This document shows, one piece after another, positions 60,629-64,000 of a stretch of 64,000 nt of DNA. Source of the stretch: CAYOSF01 sp964406605 (lineage in GTDB: Bacteria > Chloroflexota > Dehalococcoidia > DSTF01 > RBG-16-68-14). The stretch spans positions 243,587-307,586 of the forward strand of contig CAYOSF010000004.1 in the NCBI GenBank assembly GCA_964406605.1. Direction: 5' to 3'. The notes beneath the pieces are model-generated. The model made no database searches. It was not told the origin of the DNA and saw only the letters and a list, made by a program, of their open reading frames with translations. The position numbers were made by a program, and so were the translations under genes. Position 1 is the first letter of the stretch; each line of letters opens with the position of its first letter.

Positions 60629-60771
60629 GCCCTCCAGTCCGCACGCGGGGCATTGGGTCCACGCCCCTTTTCGCTACAACGCGCGCTCATGCTACCAGCG
60701 GCGGGCTGTCCTCGGCAACGGTCGTGCACGGCGGGAGCGCGCGTGCCGTGGCCGGGCAGGCGGCGAGCAAC

Positions 60772-60777
60772 TATAAT
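60772..60777 (+). promoter_or_regulatory. Consensus -10 element before the APH-type kinase gene
   Basis: A perfect TATAAT lies 19 nt before the ATG at 60797. The resulting leader would be about 12 nt and contains the GAAGGA ribosome-binding site. Confidence 0.4.
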
Positions 60778-60796
60778 GACGCGCACGAAGGATCCC

Positions 60797-61702
60797 ATGA
60801 GCCATCGCGACATCGAAAGCACCGTAGAGCCGCGCCGGGTGCTGGCGGCCCTTGGCTTCTCAGAGACCGGGGAGCCCGCGCGCGTGACCGGTGGCTGGGA
60901 CACGCTGATGTGGCGGTTCACCACGCCGGACGGACGGGAACACTCGCTGCGTGTCTACTGCCTGCCCCGCCGAGACGAGGTCGCCTGGCGGGAACGCGTC
61001 GCCCTGGAAGCCTGTGCCCGAGCCGGACTGCCCGCGCCTCGCCTCGAGACGGTGGGCGAGTTCGAGGGCCTGCCCGTCGCGGTCCTCTCCTGGTGCCCGG
61101 GCAGGCCGCTGCTCTCCGCTGTCGAACGGCGTCCGTGGTCGATATGGCACATGACCCGTCTGTTCGGCGCGGCCCAGGCGCGGGTGCATGCCGTATCGCC
61201 GCCGGCGGAGTTCGTCGAGAAGGCTCCGGACGACTGGCTGTGCGAGGTGGACGAAGCTGACGCCGACTTGGCGGACTACGTCCGAGGGCTTCAGCCCACG
61301 ACGACCTCCCTGATCCACATGGACTACCATCCGCTCAACGTGATCAGCGACGGCGCCGGCATCACAGGCATCGTCGACTGGGCCGGCGCCGCGGCCGGCG
61401 ATCCGCGCGCGGACCTGGCCAGGACGGAGTTCACGATGCGCACCACGCCTCTGCCGCCGGGGCCGCTCAGCCCCGTACTGAACCTCTTCCGCAGGCTGGC
61501 GCTTCGCGGATGGCGCTCCGGCTACGAAGAGGTGGCCGGCCCGATGCCGGACATCGAGCCGTTCCTGGCCTGGGCGGGGGCAACGCTGGTCTGCGGGATG
61601 GACCTCGTGCTCGGCCGACCCGGCGTGTGGGGGACGGAGCGGGACGCGGAACGATACCGTTCCGAGGTGGACTTCTGGGCGCGCCAAGCCGGCATCAGGT
61701 AG
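60797..61702 (+). CDS. Aminoglycoside phosphotransferase (APH)-fold kinase
   Basis: A 301-residue APH-fold protein. TGGWDTLMWRFTTPDGREHSLRVY is the nucleotide-binding region, LIHMDYHPLNVIS is the Brenner catalytic loop (H-x-D-x-H-x-x-N), and ITGIVDWAGAAAGDPRADLAR holds the metal-binding aspartate. The family phosphorylates small molecules including antibiotics, choline and sugars; the substrate here is unknown. ATG 60797 has GAAGGA upstream; a longer open frame upstream is rejected. Confidence 0.85.
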   Translation: MSHRDIESTVEPRRVLAALGFSETGEPARVTGGWDTLMWRFTTPDGREHSLRVYCLPRRDEVAWRERVALEACARAGLPAPRLETVGEFEGLPVAVLSWCPGRPLLSAVERRPWSIWHMTRLFGAAQARVHAVSPPAEFVEKAPDDWLCEVDEADADLADYVRGLQPTTTSLIHMDYHPLNVISDGAGITGIVDWAGAAAGDPRADLARTEFTMRTTPLPPGPLSPVLNLFRRLALRGWRSGYEEVAGPMPDIEPFLAWAGATLVCGMDLVLGRPGVWGTERDAERYRSEVDFWARQAGIR

Positions 61703-61881
61703 GACGGGCGCCGCCAAGTATGCCTGGTCTCGTCGTCCGTCCGACCTTGTGCGACCAGGTATGCCGAACCTATCATCCTAATGAGGTTGCGCCGTAACCG
61801 CCTGTTCCCGCGAGCGACAGCCTGCGTGCATCCTGTGTATGGGGAGGTCGGCGTGGCGGGAAGAAGATATGGTACCTGGCC

Positions 61882-62295
61882 GTGCTCGCCGCGACGATCG
61901 GCATCTCGCAGGTGCTGATCCGGCAGGCGTATCTGCACCGCAACATGTTCAACGGAGGGCTCGCCGCGCTGTACTTCGGCACCGAAACGGCCGTTGCCAG
62001 CAACGTTACCCACTTGATCCGTGCTAATGTGCTGAGGAAAACGACTCTCGCCGACATGTTCACGCCGCTGACCTCATTCGACCGGCGCAAGGGAACGGAG
62101 GGCTCGCCGTGGGAGCAGCTTCGAGCGCGTATGGGGGACAGAGGCGGTACGGCGCCGGCTCCAGCCGCCGTCCCCAAGGCTCCGGACGGGGTACAGACAG
62201 TCGGGCTTGCGGAGCGCCGCTACTGTCCGTCGTGTGGGGCCGGCATTCCAGCCCAGAACCGCTTCTGTGTGAAATGCGGACGTACGGTGGCGTAA
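61882..62295 (+). CDS. Membrane-anchored protein with C-terminal zinc ribbon
   Basis: The 137-residue frame from GTG 61882 starts within a hydrophobic stretch (WYLAVLAATIGISQVLI in frame with codons upstream), so the true start may be an unusual codon just before it. A C-terminal zinc ribbon has YCPSCGAGIPAQNRFCVKCG. The middle is polar. It precedes the next zinc-ribbon gene by 1 nt, so the two are coupled. Unknown function; possibly a membrane scaffold. Confidence 0.6.
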   Translation: MLAATIGISQVLIRQAYLHRNMFNGGLAALYFGTETAVASNVTHLIRANVLRKTTLADMFTPLTSFDRRKGTEGSPWEQLRARMGDRGGTAPAPAAVPKAPDGVQTVGLAERRYCPSCGAGIPAQNRFCVKCGRTVA

Positions 62296-62296
62296 G

Positions 62297-63019
62297 ATGG
62301 TGACCCAGCGCCGGTGCGCGAGCTGTGGCAGGCCCGTCGATGCGGGAGCGGCGTTCTGCGGGGTCTGCGGCGCCAAGCAGGTGCAGCCCCAAGCCCAGAC
62401 CTGCAGGCAGTGCGGAGCCGCGCTGCCTCCCGACGCGGCGTTCTGCGGCACCTGCGGTACTCCGCTGCGGGAAGGCGCGCGCTTCTGCCGGGTCTGCGGT
62501 GCGGCGGCCGGCGCCCCGCCCGCCGCGCAACCCGCCGGCCCGCGGCCTGCGGACCACCCCAGGCCCGCCTCCGCGCCGATCCTCACGAGTCAACTCACGT
62601 GGAACAACGCGGCGGCAGGCGTCGGCTTTCTCCTCGCGTTCATCAGCGTGTTTCTGGCGTGGGCGAGCGTGCAGGGCTTCAGCGTAGACCCACTGGACGA
62701 CGGCGTTCGATTCAGGATCGGAGACATCATAGACACGGACTCGATTGACGGGTATGTCGTCATCCTGGGCGCTCTTGCAGGGTTTGCGGCGCTGGGGGCG
62801 TCCCTGGTGGGGCGCGTGGCCATCGCGACGGGCAGACAGACCGTCGCCGGAATCGGTGGCGTTCTGGCGGTGCTGGCTTTCATTGAGATGCAGTATGTTG
62901 TCTCACAGCAGGGTTTGGGAGTGTCGAACATCGGGTTCGGGCTGTACGTGCTCTTGATCGGAGGGCTGCTGGCCGCTGCCTCACCCTGGATCCCCGAGAG
63001 ACCGCTGACTGGTCAGTGA
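62297..63019 (+). CDS. Multi-zinc-ribbon membrane protein
   Basis: The 240-residue protein has three zinc-ribbon halves: RCASCGRPVDAGAAFCGVCG, TCRQCGAALPPDAAFCGTCG and ARFCRVCG, then a Pro/Ala linker and four transmembrane segments (AAAGVGFLLAFISVFLAWASV to the end). Soluble ribbons with a membrane domain are typical of bacterial zinc-ribbon proteins of unknown role. ATG 62297 begins 1 nt after the previous stop and is followed by a third ribbon gene. Confidence 0.82.
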   Translation: MVTQRRCASCGRPVDAGAAFCGVCGAKQVQPQAQTCRQCGAALPPDAAFCGTCGTPLREGARFCRVCGAAAGAPPAAQPAGPRPADHPRPASAPILTSQLTWNNAAAGVGFLLAFISVFLAWASVQGFSVDPLDDGVRFRIGDIIDTDSIDGYVVILGALAGFAALGASLVGRVAIATGRQTVAGIGGVLAVLAFIEMQYVVSQQGLGVSNIGFGLYVLLIGGLLAAASPWIPERPLTGQ

Positions 63020-63047
63020 ACGGAACGACGGAACAAGGAGGGACGCC

Positions 63048-64000
63048 GTGACAGTGCGATGCGGTTCCTGCGACGCTGAGTCGCCCGACGACGCGATCTT
63101 CTGTGAGGCGTGCGGGATGAAGCTGTCGAGCCCGGCGGCCGATGCCACGCCGACGGTAGCCTGTCCGGCGTGCGGCACAGCCAACCCACCCGACAGCAAG
63201 TTCTGTGAAGACTGCGGCAAGGAGATTCCCTCTGGTGCTGAGTCCGGCGGGCGGAAGCCCGGCTTTCTCGGCACGGCAGCCAAGGCGGGGCTCGGGGGCG
63301 CGGCGCTCGGAGCCGGCGGCATGGCCGTCGGAAAGATGATGGAGGGTGGCGGTGCCGAAGCGGCGGGAGCCGCCGCCTCAGGCGCTACCGCCGGGGGACC
63401 GACGCCGTCCGGAGCGGCGCCCGGTACACCCACGCCCGGCACGCCCACGCCCGGTGCGCCATCTACCGGAACGCCGGGTACACCCACACCCGGCGCGCCA
63501 TCTGCCGGAACGCCGGGTACACCCACACCCGGCGCGCCATCCGGCGGCACGCCCGGTACACCGACGCCCGGCGCGCCATCCGCCGGCACGCCCACACCCG
63601 GTGCGCCTCCCAGTGGAGCGCCCGGATCGCCTGCAGGCGCGCCTCCTACCGGTACGCCGCCACCGACAGGAGCGCCGCCTCCTGCCGGTACGCCTCCGCC
63701 GACGGGAGCACCGCCGCCGACTGGTGCGCCACCGCCCACGGGAGCGCCGCCTCCCACGGGGGCGCCACCGCCGACGGGCGCGCCGCCACCGACGGGAGCA
63801 CCGCCGCCGACCGGAGCGCCGCCGCCGACGGGAGCGCCGCCGCCGACGGGAGCGCCGCCACCGCCGACCGGAGCGCCGCCGCCAACCGGAGCGCCACCAC
63901 CCACGGGAGCGCCGCCGCCGACGGGAGCGCCGCCGCCGACGGGAGCGCCGCCGCCGACGGGAGCGCCGCCTCCTACCGGAGCACCGCCACCGACCGGAGC
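63048..64000 (+). CDS. Zinc-ribbon protein with long Pro/Thr/Gly/Ala repeat (3' partial)
   Basis: The frame from GTG 63048 is open to the window edge (over 317 residues). AAGGAGGG lies upstream. The first ~65 residues have two zinc-ribbon halves, VRCGSCDAESPDDAIFCEACG and VACPACGTANPPDSKFCEDCG. A Gly/Ala-rich hydrophobic stretch (AAKAGLGGAALGAGGMAVGKMM) may be a membrane-associated segment. From residue ~120 the sequence is PTPGTP/PGAPSAGT repeats, then PPPTGA hexapeptides to the end. Such tails are disordered and usually extended. A glycine-rich frame on the other strand is a repeat artefact. Confidence 0.75.
   Translation, partial: MTVRCGSCDAESPDDAIFCEACGMKLSSPAADATPTVACPACGTANPPDSKFCEDCGKEIPSGAESGGRKPGFLGTAAKAGLGGAALGAGGMAVGKMMEGGGAEAAGAAASGATAGGPTPSGAAPGTPTPGTPTPGAPSTGTPGTPTPGAPSAGTPGTPTPGAPSGGTPGTPTPGAPSAGTPTPGAPPSGAPGSPAGAPPTGTPPPTGAPPPAGTPPPTGAPPPTGAPPPTGAPPPTGAPPPTGAPPPTGAPPPTGAPPPTGAPPPTGAPPPPTGAPPPTGAPPPTGAPPPTGAPPPTGAPPPTGAPPPTGAPPPTG
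63651..64000 (+). repeat. 18 bp tandem repeat encoding Pro-Pro-Pro-Thr-Gly-Ala
   Basis: The unit GGAGCGCCGCCGCCGACG and close variants recur about every 18 bases, running off the right edge. Purine-pyrimidine strand asymmetry and high GC make it prone to slippage and assembly error. Confidence 0.85.

Noticed and set aside
62981..63904. 307-codon minus-strand frame rich in GGGAPV repeats
   Set aside because: It is the reverse reading of the 18 bp repeat; the plus-strand frame has zinc ribbons and a good ribosome-binding site.
1..64000. CRISPR arrays, tRNA and rRNA genes
   Set aside because: I looked for regularly spaced short repeats and for tRNA T-arm and rRNA sequences on both strands and saw none; the only regular arrays are the 292 bp units and the coding 18 bp repeat.

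Overview
This 64 kb window is high-GC bacterial DNA with many GTG and TTG starts, strong Shine-Dalgarno sites, and several promoters lying almost on top of start codons. Gene content suggests a Chloroflexota-type (Dehalococcoidia-like) free-living heterotroph: ABC importers with lipoprotein binding proteins, inositol catabolism, a DarA-type cyclic-di-AMP receptor, a bS21-like protein and RCC1/dockerin secreted proteins. That assignment is inference from gene content; there is no rRNA, tRNA or CRISPR array to anchor it.

Layout. 1-2.8 kb: end of an RCC1-repeat/dockerin protein, a tandem ~292 bp repeat array with nested hairpins, and an SRPBCC protein. 2.8-6.3 kb: a four-gene ABC-2 exporter operon (ATPase-permease-ATPase-permease). 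6.4-9.1 kb: a lipoprotein, a small membrane protein and an old-yellow-enzyme family reductase. 9.2-13.8 kb (minus): a carbohydrate ABC importer (binding protein, two permeases, MalK/UgpC-type ATPase). 14.3-18.0 kb (plus): a divergent peptide-type importer with binding protein and two permeases but no ATPase. 18.1-19.7 kb: GNAT and enoyl-CoA hydratase. 19.85-27.2 kb: a compact myo-inositol catabolic operon, iolB-iolC-iolD-iolE-iolG-mmsA.

27.4-30.8 kb: a 1113-residue nuclease-like/STAND NTPase protein resembling anti-phage sensors. 31-38.6 kb: a PLP decarboxylase/lyase, two tandem hydrolase-like/class III cyclase fusions, a second RCC1/dockerin protein, a decayed cyclase tail and a GT39-type glycosyltransferase. 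38.8-42.8 kb: DarA, aldo/keto reductase, Yip1 protein, sugar epimerase/dehydrogenase and SixA. 42.85-44.8 kb: a lower-GC two-gene island with an HNH-DGQHR fusion and a small partner. 45.1-48.7 kb: a nitroreductase/FAD desaturase/TIM-barrel operon.

48.9-64 kb: zinc-ribbon protein, bS21, a DUF2807 lipoprotein, a MerB-like gene with an in-frame TGA exactly at the expected catalytic cysteine (candidate selenocysteine, with a hairpin 19 nt downstream), a C_GCAxxG_C_C protein, hot-dog protein, two methyltransferases, a tyrosine phosphatase, a universal stress protein, an aldehyde dehydrogenase, DUF2332, an APH-type kinase and three consecutive zinc-ribbon genes, the last ending in a long Pro-Pro-Pro-Thr-Gly-Ala repeat that runs off the window.

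The most notable items are the MerB-like candidate selenoprotein at 51639-52238, the STAND protein at 27417-30758 and the HNH-DGQHR pair at 42854-44826.
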